64,000 nt of DNA from Mucilaginibacter mali (GTDB lineage Bacteria; Bacteroidota; Bacteroidia; Sphingobacteriales; Sphingobacteriaceae). Position 1 is the stretch's first letter, and every line of letters starts with the position of its first letter. This document shows, piece after piece, positions 18,903 through 28,426 of this stretch. The position numbers and the translations under genes were made by a program. The DNA lies in NCBI RefSeq assembly GCF_013283875.1, contig NZ_CP054139.1, positions 3,162,001-3,226,000 of the forward strand, read 5' to 3'. The notes below the pieces were generated by a model. That model saw only the letters and a program-made list of their open reading frames with translations. It was not told the DNA's origin and made no database searches.

Positions 18903-19270
18903 AGTGTTTCGGGCTTTTAAGTTCTGTACTCATCCGATTTATGCAGCCACGCCTAAGGGGGACATTTTGTTTGATTTGGTTGGTCAAAACGTTTGTGGCG
19001 ACGAAATGACACCCTAAATTCCAACGGTAAAGGGGTGTCATAATAGTATTTGAATCTTAATGCTGACAACAGGTTACCACGCTGTAGCGATATAATATAA
19101 TTTACTAATAATCAATAACATACAATCAATAACCAGTACACAACAAGTTATATCGGCAGCTATCAAGGTATTAGTAAGGGTAGACTTTTTGTGATGCTTT
19201 TCCTGTTTTCTATACATGTCGGATAAAACCATCATACAAACGGGCTCCAAACAATGTTTTTTATATTAAA

Positions 19271-19368
19271 TATTTGATTATCAAATACTTATATTTTTCA
19301 ATGATAATATCGTACAATCAATAGATAAAAGATGCGAACATGCCCCCTGTTGCGTAATTGATATTTGT
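19271..19368 (+). promoter_or_regulatory. Conserved upstream element of first cupin-AraC gene
   Basis: It begins with the near-perfect palindrome TATTTGATTATCAAATA (19271-19287), continues with ACTTATATT and ATGATAATATCGTACAAT, and ends with ATATTTGT at 19361-19368. The first 54 bp align without gaps to 48340-48393 at about 40 positions, and the ATATTTGT lies exactly 90 bp from the start in both. It probably combines an operator with a promoter. The rest of the 664-bp gap between 18885 and 19550 shows no gene. Confidence 0.6.
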
Positions 19369-19549
19369 CTTCACAGGCCATCAGCAGATAGGCCCCCAAT
19401 TATAAACGATAATACAAAGTAGCCAGGGTGGCGGGATCTAAGGCCCGCCCGCGCAGATTGATGAGTGATGGTATCATGCCTTATGGGTGATACACAACAC
19501 CAGCTGACGGCTCGCTTTTGATTTTCCTATAAGAAACAAAGAATAACAA

Positions 19550-20497
19550 ATGAGGCCCCATTTTTTAAAACTCCAGGCGCAGCCGCAAAACTCGTTCAGC
19601 ATCAGGCGGGATGTTTTGCCCTACTTTAAGGGGGTATGGCATTACCACCCCGAACTGGAGTTGCATTATGTAATTAAGGGCGAGGGTATACGGCTGGTGG
19701 GCGATAAGATCAGCAACTTCTCGGCCGGCGATCTGGTGCTGCTGGGCGAAAACCTGCCGCACTGCTGGCGTTGCAATGAGGAATACTTTTCAGCTTATTC
19801 TAAAATGAATGTGGAGGTAGTGGTGCTACAGTTCCTGCCCGATTGCCTGGGCCGCTACCTGCTTAACCTGCCCGAAGCTTATCTGCTTCCCAAACTGTTT
19901 GAAAAAGCCAAAGCCGGCTTAAGCTTTACCGGCAACACCAGGGCGCGGGTGGCCGAAATGATGCAGCAACTGGTTGATTTATCAGGTATGGACCGCCTGG
20001 TGACCATGGTGAGCATCTTAAAGGAATTGTCCGAATCGGCCGAGTGCAGCGAAATTACCCTTACCAAACGGAAGTTTTATACATCAAACGAGATCGATAC
20101 CAACCGGTTCAATAATATCTGCAACTATACGCTTACCAACTTCAGGCGCGAGATAAGCCTGGAAGAGATTGCCGAAGTGGGTAACCTGAGCGTAACCTCG
20201 TTTTGCCGGTATTTTAAGTTAATGACCAATCAAAAGTATTCGGATTTTTTAACGCAGATCCGCATCAGCCATGCCTGCCGCCTGCTGATAGACGACAAGC
20301 TATCTACCGATACGATCTGCTTCGAATCGGGCTTTTATAACATATCTAACTTTTACCGGCACTTTAAAAAAGTAACCGAACTAACCCCGCTGGTTTACAA
20401 GAACAAGTATATGCAGGGCAAGCCAACAGGGTACGATGCCTTCCCGGCCATTCGGGCAGCGCCACCACCCGCGCCACTAATAACTCAAACACGATAA
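19550..20497 (+). CDS. AraC-family regulator with N-terminal cupin, copy 1
   Basis: 315 residues, cytoplasmic. The N-terminal cupin sensor (about 15-110) contains HYHPELELHYVIKGEG and LGENLPHCW, with the His/Glu pattern used for ligand or metal binding in this fold. The C-terminal AraC domain (about 195-290) has ISLEEIAEVGNLSVTSFCRYFK and the second HTH STDTICFESGFYNISNFYRHFKKVT. It is clearly paralogous to the protein at 48833, sharing WHYHPE, GLHIKE-like spacing, PDCLG, FLTQIRIS and SFCRYFK segments. SusC follows 47 bp downstream on the same strand, so it may be co-transcribed. A soluble sugar-sensing AraC regulator beside an HTCS suggests two-layer control (inference). Confidence 0.92.
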   Translation: MRPHFLKLQAQPQNSFSIRRDVLPYFKGVWHYHPELELHYVIKGEGIRLVGDKISNFSAGDLVLLGENLPHCWRCNEEYFSAYSKMNVEVVVLQFLPDCLGRYLLNLPEAYLLPKLFEKAKAGLSFTGNTRARVAEMMQQLVDLSGMDRLVTMVSILKELSESAECSEITLTKRKFYTSNEIDTNRFNNICNYTLTNFRREISLEEIAEVGNLSVTSFCRYFKLMTNQKYSDFLTQIRISHACRLLIDDKLSTDTICFESGFYNISNFYRHFKKVTELTPLVYKNKYMQGKPTGYDAFPAIRAAPPPAPLITQTR

Positions 20498-20544
20498 ACA
20501 TAAATGACCTCTAAAAACAATTAAAAATCCAATTAACTAAACCC

Positions 20545-23500
20545 ATGAACCTATTTTTACCAACAAGGATCTTTTTAAGATCATTCATCAGGGGAGGCTC
20601 GCTCCTTGTCTTCCTGTTGTTAGCAACACAGGTATTTGCTAAAAACGGGCCAACTAATCGCGAGGCATCTGCTACGCAAAAAGCCCCCATTACGGTTACC
20701 GGTACCGTGGTCGATGAAAAAGGCGCTACAGTTCCCGGCGCAACCATCAAAGTTAAAAGCACCGGTAAAACTACCATTACCGATATTAACGGCGCCTTTT
20801 CTATCGCGCTTGCATCGGGCGATGAAACACTGATTGTAAGCTTTGTAGGCTACAAGAACCAGGAGGTGGCCGTAAAAAACCGCACCAATATCCGCGTTAC
20901 CTTAGAAAGCGCCATATCCGACCTTGACGAGGTAGTGGTAATTGGTTACGGTACCGCCAAGAAACGCGACCTGACCGGCGCTGTATCATCTGTAAAGGGA
21001 TCGGATATTGCATCAAACCCCGTTAGCAACCCGCTGGAAGCCTTACAAGGGCGCGTTGCAGGTTTGGATGTGCAAAGAAATAGCGGCGCGGCTGGTTCGG
21101 CCCCAACCATGTTAATACGTGGTAACCGTACGGTTTACGGCGCGGATATCACCAAACCCAACCAGGGTTCGGAACCGCTGTACATTGTTGACGGTATACA
21201 AGGCAGCCCAACTTCGATCAACCCGGATGACATCGAAACCATCGACGTTTTGAAGGACGCCTCGTCTACCGCTATTTACGGTTCGGCGGGTGCCAACGGT
21301 GTTATCATTATCACAACTAAAAAGGCCAAGGCTGGTAAAGCCACTATTGATGTGGACAGCTATTACGGCATCAACGGCTTCGCATCCTACCCCAAACCCT
21401 TACAGGGCGCTGCCTGGCTGCAATACCTGCAGGATAAATACTTTGCCAGCAACGGTAAACAATCAACCGATATTGTAAGCGATCTGAACATTCCTGCTTA
21501 TGCAAGAGGGCCTATCCAAAACAACCAATATGTAGACTGGGTTAACGAAACCTTAAAGCGCGGCGCGCAGCAAAACCATCACCTTGCTATCCGCGGCGGG
21601 TCTGAAAACATTCAGGGGTACTTCTCGCTGGGTTATATTGGCGAAAAGGGTATCTATAAGGGGGATGAGGTGAAGAGCTATAATATGAGGACCGGCGCAG
21701 ATGTAACCTTCAGCAAACTGTTTAAGGCCGGTATCCAAAATACCATTAACATGCGTGATGGTTCAACCAGCAGCAGTGTGGTAAATAAAGCTTATGGCCT
21801 TTACCCTATCGGTACACCTTATAATGCCGATGGCAGCGTTAACCTGTTCCCCATTGGAGATGGTGTAACCGTGAGCCCGATAGCCAATTACGAACCGGGG
21901 GTATACCGCAACGATACAAAAAACATATATGGCGCTATCAACCCTTATATCGAGTTCCACCCGATAAAAAACCTGAGCGTGCGTTCTAATATGAGTTATA
22001 TATTCGGCTATACCCGTAAAGGTACTTTTGATAACGAAAAATCGTACTTCAATGCTTCGCAGGCACAAAATATTAAGGAGGCCAGCTACGGCACTAACCT
22101 AAACTACGGTTATATCTGGGAGAATATCATAAACTATAATTTAACCCTGTTTAAAGACCATTCTTTAGCGTTTACCGGTATCACATCGCTTAATAATTCA
22201 AAAACCGAGAGCTCAAGTATTTCCGGGCAGGGTTTAGATTATGACGCGTTTATTTATTACAATCTTGGCGCATCTTCGCTTATCACCAATAAATCAACCG
22301 GTTATACCGAACAGAACAAGATCTCGTATGCCGGCAGGTTTAATTACAGCTACAAAGGCAAATACCTTTTAACTGTTACCGATCGTTTTGACGGAGTATC
22401 GCAACTGGTTAAAAAATGGGCGCAATTCCCATCGGTTGCTGTAGGCTGGCGCGTTAGCGACGAGGATTTTATGAAGAGCACCAAAAACTGGCTGAGCAAC
22501 CTGAAACTGCGTGGCAGCTACGGTATAGTAGGTAACTCGAATATTAAACCTTACAGCAGTTTAACCCAGGTTGCATCAAACTCTGCATCAACCCCGATAA
22601 CCTTGGGTGGTACCGCCGCCTTACCTATCTATGTACTAACCAAAAACGTAGCAAACGAGGACCTGACCTGGGAAAAATCATATGCTACTAACTTAGGTTT
22701 AGATATGTCGTTCTTTAATAACCGCCTGGAATTTACTGCCGAGGCTTATTATACCGATACCCGCGGCTTATTGTACGATCGTCCGTTGCCAAGCGCTTCG
22801 GGTGGTTTTGATGCCAAGACGGCTTACGTAAAAACATCAAACATCGGTACATCTACTAACCGTGGTTTCGAGTTAACGGCATCGGGCCAGCCGATAGTTG
22901 CCAAAGGCTTCAGGTGGACATCGACCCTGACCTATACCCGCGCCGAGGAAAAACTAACCAGCCTTGATTTGGGTAACTCCATCACCCCATCTCAGCTCAT
23001 CTCGTTAAACTTATTTGTGGGCAGTCCTATTTACACCGCATATGGTTATAAAAAGATTGGTATCTGGCAAACATCAGAAGCTACTGAAGCGGCTACTTAT
23101 GGCGCTAAACCGGGGGATATCAAGTTACAAACCGTACCAATTGTAAATGCCTCGGGCGTGTCGGACAATGGCGTACACACCTACAGCACAACAAATGATA
23201 AAATGGTAGTTGGTCATTATAATCCTAACTGGCAGGCTGGCTGGCAAAACACCTTCAATTATAAAGGCTTTGATATTAATATTTATATCACCGCACGCTA
23301 TGGCCAGGTAGTTAACGCGCAATTGCTGGGTTATTATAATGCTACCGCTCAACCCGAATCATACAATTACTGGACCCCAAACAACCCAAGTAACGATTTC
23401 CCGCAGCCTTATGTTGGCAGCACCATCAACACCAACTTTTCAAGCGCATTATCGTTGGTTGATGGCTCTTACTGGAAGATCAAAAACCTGACTTTGGGTT

Positions 23501-23685
23501 ATACCATTCCATCTAAACTGGTATCAAAAGTGGGTATATCGCGGATACGCTTTTATGGCACGGCCTACAACCCATTCATATTTACCAGGAGCAATATGCT
23601 GAAAAGTGTAGATCCTGAGAATGGCGGATCAGATTCGTTCCCGCTGTATAAGCAACTGGTATTTGGTATGAACTTAACTTTCTAA
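20545..23685 (+). CDS. SusC-like TonB-dependent outer-membrane transporter, copy 1
   Basis: 1046 residues, usual for the family. A long signal peptide (to about residue 32, LLATQVFA) is followed by a carboxypeptidase-regulatory-like N-terminal domain (about 48-125, GTVVDEKGATVPGATI to VSFVGYKNQEV). The SusC signature DEVVVIGYGTAKKRDLTGAV and a plug domain follow (LEALQGRVAGLDVQ, LYIVDGIQG, IYGSAGANGVIIITTKK, to about 255). The rest is the 22-strand barrel ending in LVFGMNLTF with terminal Phe. It imports oligosaccharides with the SusD encoded 19 bp downstream. Given the adjacent GH53 genes, beta-1,4-galactan oligomers are the best guess. Confidence 0.96.
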   Translation: MNLFLPTRIFLRSFIRGGSLLVFLLLATQVFAKNGPTNREASATQKAPITVTGTVVDEKGATVPGATIKVKSTGKTTITDINGAFSIALASGDETLIVSFVGYKNQEVAVKNRTNIRVTLESAISDLDEVVVIGYGTAKKRDLTGAVSSVKGSDIASNPVSNPLEALQGRVAGLDVQRNSGAAGSAPTMLIRGNRTVYGADITKPNQGSEPLYIVDGIQGSPTSINPDDIETIDVLKDASSTAIYGSAGANGVIIITTKKAKAGKATIDVDSYYGINGFASYPKPLQGAAWLQYLQDKYFASNGKQSTDIVSDLNIPAYARGPIQNNQYVDWVNETLKRGAQQNHHLAIRGGSENIQGYFSLGYIGEKGIYKGDEVKSYNMRTGADVTFSKLFKAGIQNTINMRDGSTSSSVVNKAYGLYPIGTPYNADGSVNLFPIGDGVTVSPIANYEPGVYRNDTKNIYGAINPYIEFHPIKNLSVRSNMSYIFGYTRKGTFDNEKSYFNASQAQNIKEASYGTNLNYGYIWENIINYNLTLFKDHSLAFTGITSLNNSKTESSSISGQGLDYDAFIYYNLGASSLITNKSTGYTEQNKISYAGRFNYSYKGKYLLTVTDRFDGVSQLVKKWAQFPSVAVGWRVSDEDFMKSTKNWLSNLKLRGSYGIVGNSNIKPYSSLTQVASNSASTPITLGGTAALPIYVLTKNVANEDLTWEKSYATNLGLDMSFFNNRLEFTAEAYYTDTRGLLYDRPLPSASGGFDAKTAYVKTSNIGTSTNRGFELTASGQPIVAKGFRWTSTLTYTRAEEKLTSLDLGNSITPSQLISLNLFVGSPIYTAYGYKKIGIWQTSEATEAATYGAKPGDIKLQTVPIVNASGVSDNGVHTYSTTNDKMVVGHYNPNWQAGWQNTFNYKGFDINIYITARYGQVVNAQLLGYYNATAQPESYNYWTPNNPSNDFPQPYVGSTINTNFSSALSLVDGSYWKIKNLTLGYTIPSKLVSKVGISRIRFYGTAYNPFIFTRSNMLKSVDPENGGSDSFPLYKQLVFGMNLTF

Positions 23686-23704
23686 TCAATCAATTAAGAT
23701 AAAG

Positions 23705-25570
23705 ATGAAAAGACATTATAAAAAAGCCCTGATAGTTTTAGTAACCATCTGCGGTTTTAACTTGCTATCGTGCAAGAAGACTTTGGAAGAATATAACCCC
23801 GGCACTGTAACCTTAGACCTGGCCTTCAACAATAAAACAGGCTACGAAGGGCTGATCAACTCATGCTATAACGATATGTATTTCTTTTATGGCAAGGTGG
23901 ATTGGATTGGCCCCTCGGAAATGGGTACCGACCTTTGGCAGAACACCGGTTCGGGCGATGCGGGATTATGTACTTACGATGCTACCCTTACCCCTGCTTA
24001 CGGCACCCTTAAAACCTGCTGGGGTGGTTGGTATTCGTGCATTAACCTTTGTAATACGGCCATTATGTATGCGCCTACCGTAAAAGGCTATGCCAGCCAG
24101 GCCGAAGTTAACGCTAAGGTGGCTGAAGCATATTTTATGCGCGCCTGGGCCAATTTTAATTTGGTTGAGCAGTTTGGCGGCGTTGTTTTACGCACCGAAT
24201 CTACCGCGGTGGGTGGTGTAGACCTTGTACCTGTACGCAGTACAGAAACGCAGTTTTACGACCAGATCATATCCGACCTGCAGTTTGCATGTACAAATTT
24301 GCCTATCACCCAAACCTTACGCGGCCGTATACAACGTAAGGCAGCTTACGCTATGCTGGCAAAAGTGTACCTGCAACGCACCCGCATAGGCGATAAGGCA
24401 AAATACGCCAAACTGGCCCTTGATGCCGCCGAAGAATTGATAAACAACCCGACAAAATACAATTGCGCCCTTTACCAAAGCGATGCGACCAAATCGGGCT
24501 TTGCCAAACTTTTTGACAATGCCAACAATAAAAACAACACCGAATTTTTATGGGTGCAGGCAATTGACGTAACTGGTTTGAACCCTGATTTCTTTAACCG
24601 TGGCCGTACGCACCAGTATTATTTACCAGATTTGGCCGGTAAAGGTGTAGATTGGGGGCAAAACGGTACCAGCCTTTTATACGGCCGCGCCAATGCCCGC
24701 CAGTACAAACCAAGCGGTTACCTGCTTACCAAACTGTTCGATCCGCGCGAGAATACGCCTGATACCCGTTTTGCAAATTCGTTCTTCTACAAGTTTTATT
24801 CGGCTTCCAATAAAACCATCACCGCGGCCATTGCCACAACCTATCAGAAAGATGCTTCTATTGTAGGTAAAGTAATATCAACCACAGCCGCGTTCTATAG
24901 CGGGCCAAACTATTATAACGCGGCCGGCGCTACCTTTGAAGAGGAAATAAATATGAACGCCGATCAGGGCCTGTCGGTATTTACGCCAAACTGGAACATC
25001 CCATCGGCTACTAAAAAGAGCATGCCTTGCTTAGTTGCCGACCCAAGCGATGTTTTCGATGCGACGGGTATCAACTATAAAGTTGCGGCTGCCGGCGAGG
25101 TTAACTACAAGGATATCTTCCCCGCATTGAAGAAATTCTCGGGCAAGTTGTATTCGCAAAGCAACCAGGACTGGCTGGGCGATTTCGGCATCCTGCGCTT
25201 AGGCGAAACCTACCTGATAGCCGCCGAAGCAGCATTACTGTATAATAACGACCAGGCCAAAGCCGCGCAATATGTTAACGTGATCCGCGCAAGGGCAGCT
25301 ATAACCAGCCGCCAGGCCGAAATGACCGTTCTGCCATCGGATATGACCGTTAATTTTATATTGGCTGAAAGGGGCCGCGAGCTTTGCGGCGAACACACCC
25401 GCTGGATCGATCTGAAACGTACCGGTAACTTAACCACGGCTTATTTACAGGCTACCAATCCTGTAGCGGCTACAAACTTTAACCCTACCAAGCATATTGT
25501 TAGGCCTATCCCGCAATCGTTCCTTGATGCGATAACCAATGCCAAGGAATTTGGAACAAACGGGTATTAA
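23705..25570 (+). CDS. SusD-like surface glycan-binding lipoprotein, copy 1
   Basis: 621 residues. A lipoprotein signal with lipobox LLSC places the acylated Cys at 23. It is a RagB/SusD-type all-helical TPR fold: AEAYFMRAWANFNLVEQFGGVVL near 145 and the C-terminal RGRELCGEHTRWIDLKRTGNL are family hallmarks. It caps the SusC barrel on the cell surface and binds oligosaccharide. It lies 19 bp after SusC and is the last gene before the insertion element; a third-position surface lipoprotein gene often found next was either never present or displaced by the IS. Confidence 0.95.
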   Translation: MKRHYKKALIVLVTICGFNLLSCKKTLEEYNPGTVTLDLAFNNKTGYEGLINSCYNDMYFFYGKVDWIGPSEMGTDLWQNTGSGDAGLCTYDATLTPAYGTLKTCWGGWYSCINLCNTAIMYAPTVKGYASQAEVNAKVAEAYFMRAWANFNLVEQFGGVVLRTESTAVGGVDLVPVRSTETQFYDQIISDLQFACTNLPITQTLRGRIQRKAAYAMLAKVYLQRTRIGDKAKYAKLALDAAEELINNPTKYNCALYQSDATKSGFAKLFDNANNKNNTEFLWVQAIDVTGLNPDFFNRGRTHQYYLPDLAGKGVDWGQNGTSLLYGRANARQYKPSGYLLTKLFDPRENTPDTRFANSFFYKFYSASNKTITAAIATTYQKDASIVGKVISTTAAFYSGPNYYNAAGATFEEEINMNADQGLSVFTPNWNIPSATKKSMPCLVADPSDVFDATGINYKVAAAGEVNYKDIFPALKKFSGKLYSQSNQDWLGDFGILRLGETYLIAAEAALLYNNDQAKAAQYVNVIRARAAITSRQAEMTVLPSDMTVNFILAERGRELCGEHTRWIDLKRTGNLTTAYLQATNPVAATNFNPTKHIVRPIPQSFLDAITNAKEFGTNGY

Positions 25571-25590
25571 TAAAATAGTCTCTTCTGCAA

Positions 25591-25607
25591 TGGGTTTTAG
25601 CAACCCA
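25591..25607 (+). terminator. Weak hairpin after SusD
   Basis: TGGGTT and AACCCA pair around a 5-base loop 21 bp past the SusD stop, followed by a partly T-rich stretch. It is a short stem and not a convincing terminator by itself. Confidence 0.3.
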
Positions 25608-25630
25608 CATATTTGTTTAATAGATTGGTT

Positions 25631-25667
25631 GAGGCTGTCTCAAAAGCGAGGCAGCCTCTTTGTTTTT
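25631..25667 (+). terminator. Terminator-like hairpin in left IS end
   Basis: GAGGCTG (25631-25637) pairs with CAGCCTC (25652-25658), an inner CTC/GAG can extend the fold, and a T-rich tract follows. It would stop transcription from SusD entering the transposase gene, as subterminal hairpins of several IS do. Confidence 0.5.
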
Positions 25668-25694
25668 GAGCGTAATTTTCAGTAACTTAAAGGC

Positions 25695-27221
25695 ATGGGA
25701 GGAAAAGTAGTCTTTAAGGAATATGATCCTGACCAGTTAACCTTTTTACCGTATAAACTGGAGGAACTGGTACCGCAGGGTCATCCGGTACGTATTGTAT
25801 CGAAGGTGGTCGATCAGGTAGATGTTAAACCGATTAACCGCAAGTATAAAGGCGGCGGGGCATCCAGCTTTCATCCGCGGCTGATGCTCAAGCTGCTGAT
25901 CTACGGTTATCTGACCAACACGTATTCTTCACGGAAGTTGGAAGACCAGGCCGCGCAGAATGTACATTTCATGTGGCTTTTAGGCATGAAAAAGCCTGAT
26001 CACAATACCATCAACCGTTTCCGGAGCGAGAAGCTGTCGGGTGTTTTAAAGGAGATCTTCTCACAGATCGTATTGTTATTACAGCAGGAAGGTATCGTCT
26101 CGCTGAAAGAAGCTGTTTTTACCGATGGTACCAAGATCGAATCGGTAGCGAACAAGTACACTTTTGTATGGGGCAAAAGCATTAAGAACAGCAAGGAGAA
26201 GATGAAAGCCCAATTGGATGAACTGTGGAGTTATGCGCAAACCATCGCTGCCGAAGAACTTAAAGACACCGCACCGCTGGAATACAGCGAGATCAACCCG
26301 GAAAAAGTAAAAGAAACGATCTCAAAGATCAACGCCGCCCTGGACGATAAGGAAGATGTCGATAAGAAAGTAAGGCAGAAGCTGAACTATGCCAAAAAGC
26401 ACTGGCCGGAGAACCTGGCCCGGTATGACGAGCAGGAAAAGCTGTTAGGCGGTCGCAACAGCTTTTCGAAGACCGACCCGGGTGCCACCTTCATGCGGAT
26501 GAAAGAAGACCCTATGCTGAACGGGCAGCTTAAACCCGGATACAATCTGCAGATCTCCACCCAGGAGCAGTTCATCTTGAACTATAGCCTGCACCAAACC
26601 ACAACCGATTACCAGACCCTTCCATCACACATCGAACAATACGAAACTTTATATCATGCACTTCCAAAAGCGGTAGTGGCCGATGCGGGCTACGGTTCGG
26701 ACGAGAACTATGGCGTATTACAGCAAAAAGGCATTGAAGCTTATATCAAATACAACACGTTCGACCAGGAACAAAATAAAGGCATCAAAGCATTCGGTAA
26801 TGACAGTTTGCACTATAATGAACAGGAAGATTACCTGGTATGTCCGATGGGACAACACATGCAGCATATCGGCACCGGGCAGCGGGTCACCACATCCGGC
26901 TATGTGCAACTGATCAGCCGCTATCAGGCGCAGAATTGTGAAAACTGCCCCATGCGGGGCGTTTGTCACCAAGCAGCCGGTAACCGCGTGGTGGAGATCA
27001 ACCACAGCCTTAGAATACACAAGCAGATAGCGAAAGAAAGATTGAATACCGAACAGGGCATCAAATACCGAAAGCGACGGCCCGCAGATGTCGAACCGGT
27101 GTTCGCCAACCTGAAGCATAATCACGGCTTCAGGCGATTCCTGCTGAAGGGAATGTCCAAAACCGAGGTCGAAATAGGGTTATTATCCATCGCACATAAC
27201 CTCAGAAAGTGGAAAGCCTGA
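25695..27221 (+). CDS. IS1182-family transposase, intact
   Basis: 508 residues. The N-terminal DNA-binding segment (FKEYDPDQLTFLPYKLEELVPQGHPVR) is typical for IS1182. The DDE catalytic region includes DGTKIESVANKYTFVWGKS (first Asp about 144) and VVADAGYGSDENY (second Asp about 330), with the final Glu in the C-terminal KRRPADVEPVFANLKHN segment. A Cys cluster (CENCPMRGVCHQ, about 417-427) is also characteristic. There are no frameshifts or internal stops, so the copy could be active and is probably recent. It is bounded by the inverted repeats described for the element. Confidence 0.93.
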   Translation: MGGKVVFKEYDPDQLTFLPYKLEELVPQGHPVRIVSKVVDQVDVKPINRKYKGGGASSFHPRLMLKLLIYGYLTNTYSSRKLEDQAAQNVHFMWLLGMKKPDHNTINRFRSEKLSGVLKEIFSQIVLLLQQEGIVSLKEAVFTDGTKIESVANKYTFVWGKSIKNSKEKMKAQLDELWSYAQTIAAEELKDTAPLEYSEINPEKVKETISKINAALDDKEDVDKKVRQKLNYAKKHWPENLARYDEQEKLLGGRNSFSKTDPGATFMRMKEDPMLNGQLKPGYNLQISTQEQFILNYSLHQTTTDYQTLPSHIEQYETLYHALPKAVVADAGYGSDENYGVLQQKGIEAYIKYNTFDQEQNKGIKAFGNDSLHYNEQEDYLVCPMGQHMQHIGTGQRVTTSGYVQLISRYQAQNCENCPMRGVCHQAAGNRVVEINHSLRIHKQIAKERLNTEQGIKYRKRRPADVEPVFANLKHNHGFRRFLLKGMSKTEVEIGLLSIAHNLRKWKA

Positions 27222-27369
27222 TAAAAAAGGCTTTTTATCCGATAAAAACACCTGAACCAACTCAAAAAAATCGAAAGCAGGCTGATACAGTCCCGCTTTC
27301 CTAATAACTCATCTAAATCGGCATCAACGAAAAAACCGCCTCATAATTGACTTATGAGACGGCCTCTTT

Positions 27370-28401
27370 TTATTGCGCGATATTATACTTCTTGCTGAGA
27401 TCTGAATAGGTATTTAAATAATCGTTCGATTTACCGGCTTTATCAACAATCGTTTCGCCCCAGCTTAAAGGTTCCCAAATAAATGTGCCTTTCAACTTGT
27501 TACCCGGCAAACTAAACGCGATATCGTTTACGTCCTGCTTCTTTTGCGAATATTCAACTACGATAACATCCTGCTTGTAGCGGTTGGTAAGATCGGTAAG
27601 ATTATTACGCAAGCTATCGGGCGTTCCATGCCATTCGGGATAGTAAGATTCACCGATGATATCGAACTTCACACCGCGCTTCAATACGCCATCAATAAAC
27701 ACCCTCGATTCGGCATTTTGACCACCGCAGGCAATATGCAGCATAATGCGCGGAATTTTATCGGCATCCTTTACCCCGGCAATACCAGCTTTAATAAATG
27801 CGGACAGTGTATCCATGTTTTTATTTCGCCCATCGGGCCATAGCATCCCGTGGTTAATTTCATTACCCACCTGCACCATATCGGGCGGGGTCCCCTGCTT
27901 TTTCAAAGCGGCAACCACCGTTTTTGTGAACGCGCGAATAGAATCCTGCAATTGCTGAAAGTTTGATTTTTTCCAGGCCGCTGGTTTAAACTGCTTGCCC
28001 GGGTCGGCCCAGGTATCACTGTAATGAAAATCTAACAGGAAACCCATACCCGCGGCCTTGATGCGCTTTGCCATAGCCAGCGTATTTTGCAGATCGCAAT
28101 ATCCTTTTTTTGAGTAACCACTATCCGCACGGGGATTATTGAAGATGCGCAGACGCACGTAGTTAAAGCCATGATCCTTCAGCAAGCGGAACGCGTCCTT
28201 TTCAACGCCGTTGTCATAAAACTTCCGTCCCGCGTCCTCAAGCGATGGCAGAAAGGAAATATCGGCACCCATAATTTTATCAAACTGTACCGGCTTATTG
28301 TTTACCGGCGATGGCCCGGCGGCACTCAACAGACCGATAATTAAGATACCGGCAGTTAACGCCAGGCTGCATTGAGTAATAAAACGCTTGTTGATATTCA
28401 T
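27370..28401 (-). CDS. GH53 endo-beta-1,4-galactanase, exported
   Basis: 343 residues. An N-terminal hydrophobic segment (about 11-28, LALTAGILIIGLLSAAG) acts as signal peptide or anchor. GH53 hallmarks: GADISFLPSLEDAG, RLRIFNNP, DFHYSDTWADPGKQ (about 124-136), acid/base E181 in VQVGNEINHGMLWPDG and nucleophile E283 in VVEYSQ. It cleaves the galactan backbone of type I arabinogalactan and rhamnogalacturonan I side chains. No lipobox is visible, so a periplasmic location is likely, unlike its tandem partner. It is the second gene of a two-gene operon, and an IS1182 element begins 3 bp beyond its stop. Confidence 0.94.
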   Translation of the reverse strand: MNINKRFITQCSLALTAGILIIGLLSAAGPSPVNNKPVQFDKIMGADISFLPSLEDAGRKFYDNGVEKDAFRLLKDHGFNYVRLRIFNNPRADSGYSKKGYCDLQNTLAMAKRIKAAGMGFLLDFHYSDTWADPGKQFKPAAWKKSNFQQLQDSIRAFTKTVVAALKKQGTPPDMVQVGNEINHGMLWPDGRNKNMDTLSAFIKAGIAGVKDADKIPRIMLHIACGGQNAESRVFIDGVLKRGVKFDIIGESYYPEWHGTPDSLRNNLTDLTNRYKQDVIVVEYSQKKQDVNDIAFSLPGNKLKGTFIWEPLSWGETIVDKAGKSNDYLNTYSDLSKKYNIAQ

Positions 28402-28426
28402 ATGATGTTATATTAAAATCTTATTT

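Larger units (their letters stand above)
25631..27366 (+). mobile_element. IS1182-family insertion sequence
   Basis: The element is 1736 bp with 16-bp terminal inverted repeats: GAGGCTGTCTCAAAAG at 25631-25646, and its complement with two mismatches at 27351-27366. It holds a single intact transposase gene. No obvious target-site duplication is visible (left flank ends GGTT, right flank begins TTTT). It lies between SusD and the convergent GH53 gene, its right end 3 bp from the GH53 stop codon, so no gene is disrupted. Confidence 0.88.

Noticed and set aside
18886..19041. In-frame upstream extension of the HTCS
   Set aside because: It would place the signal peptide 52 residues inside the protein and overlaps the likely -7 element.
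25621..25634. Target-site duplication of the IS1182 element
   Set aside because: The left flank (GGTT) and right flank (TTTT) do not match, so no duplication can be claimed.
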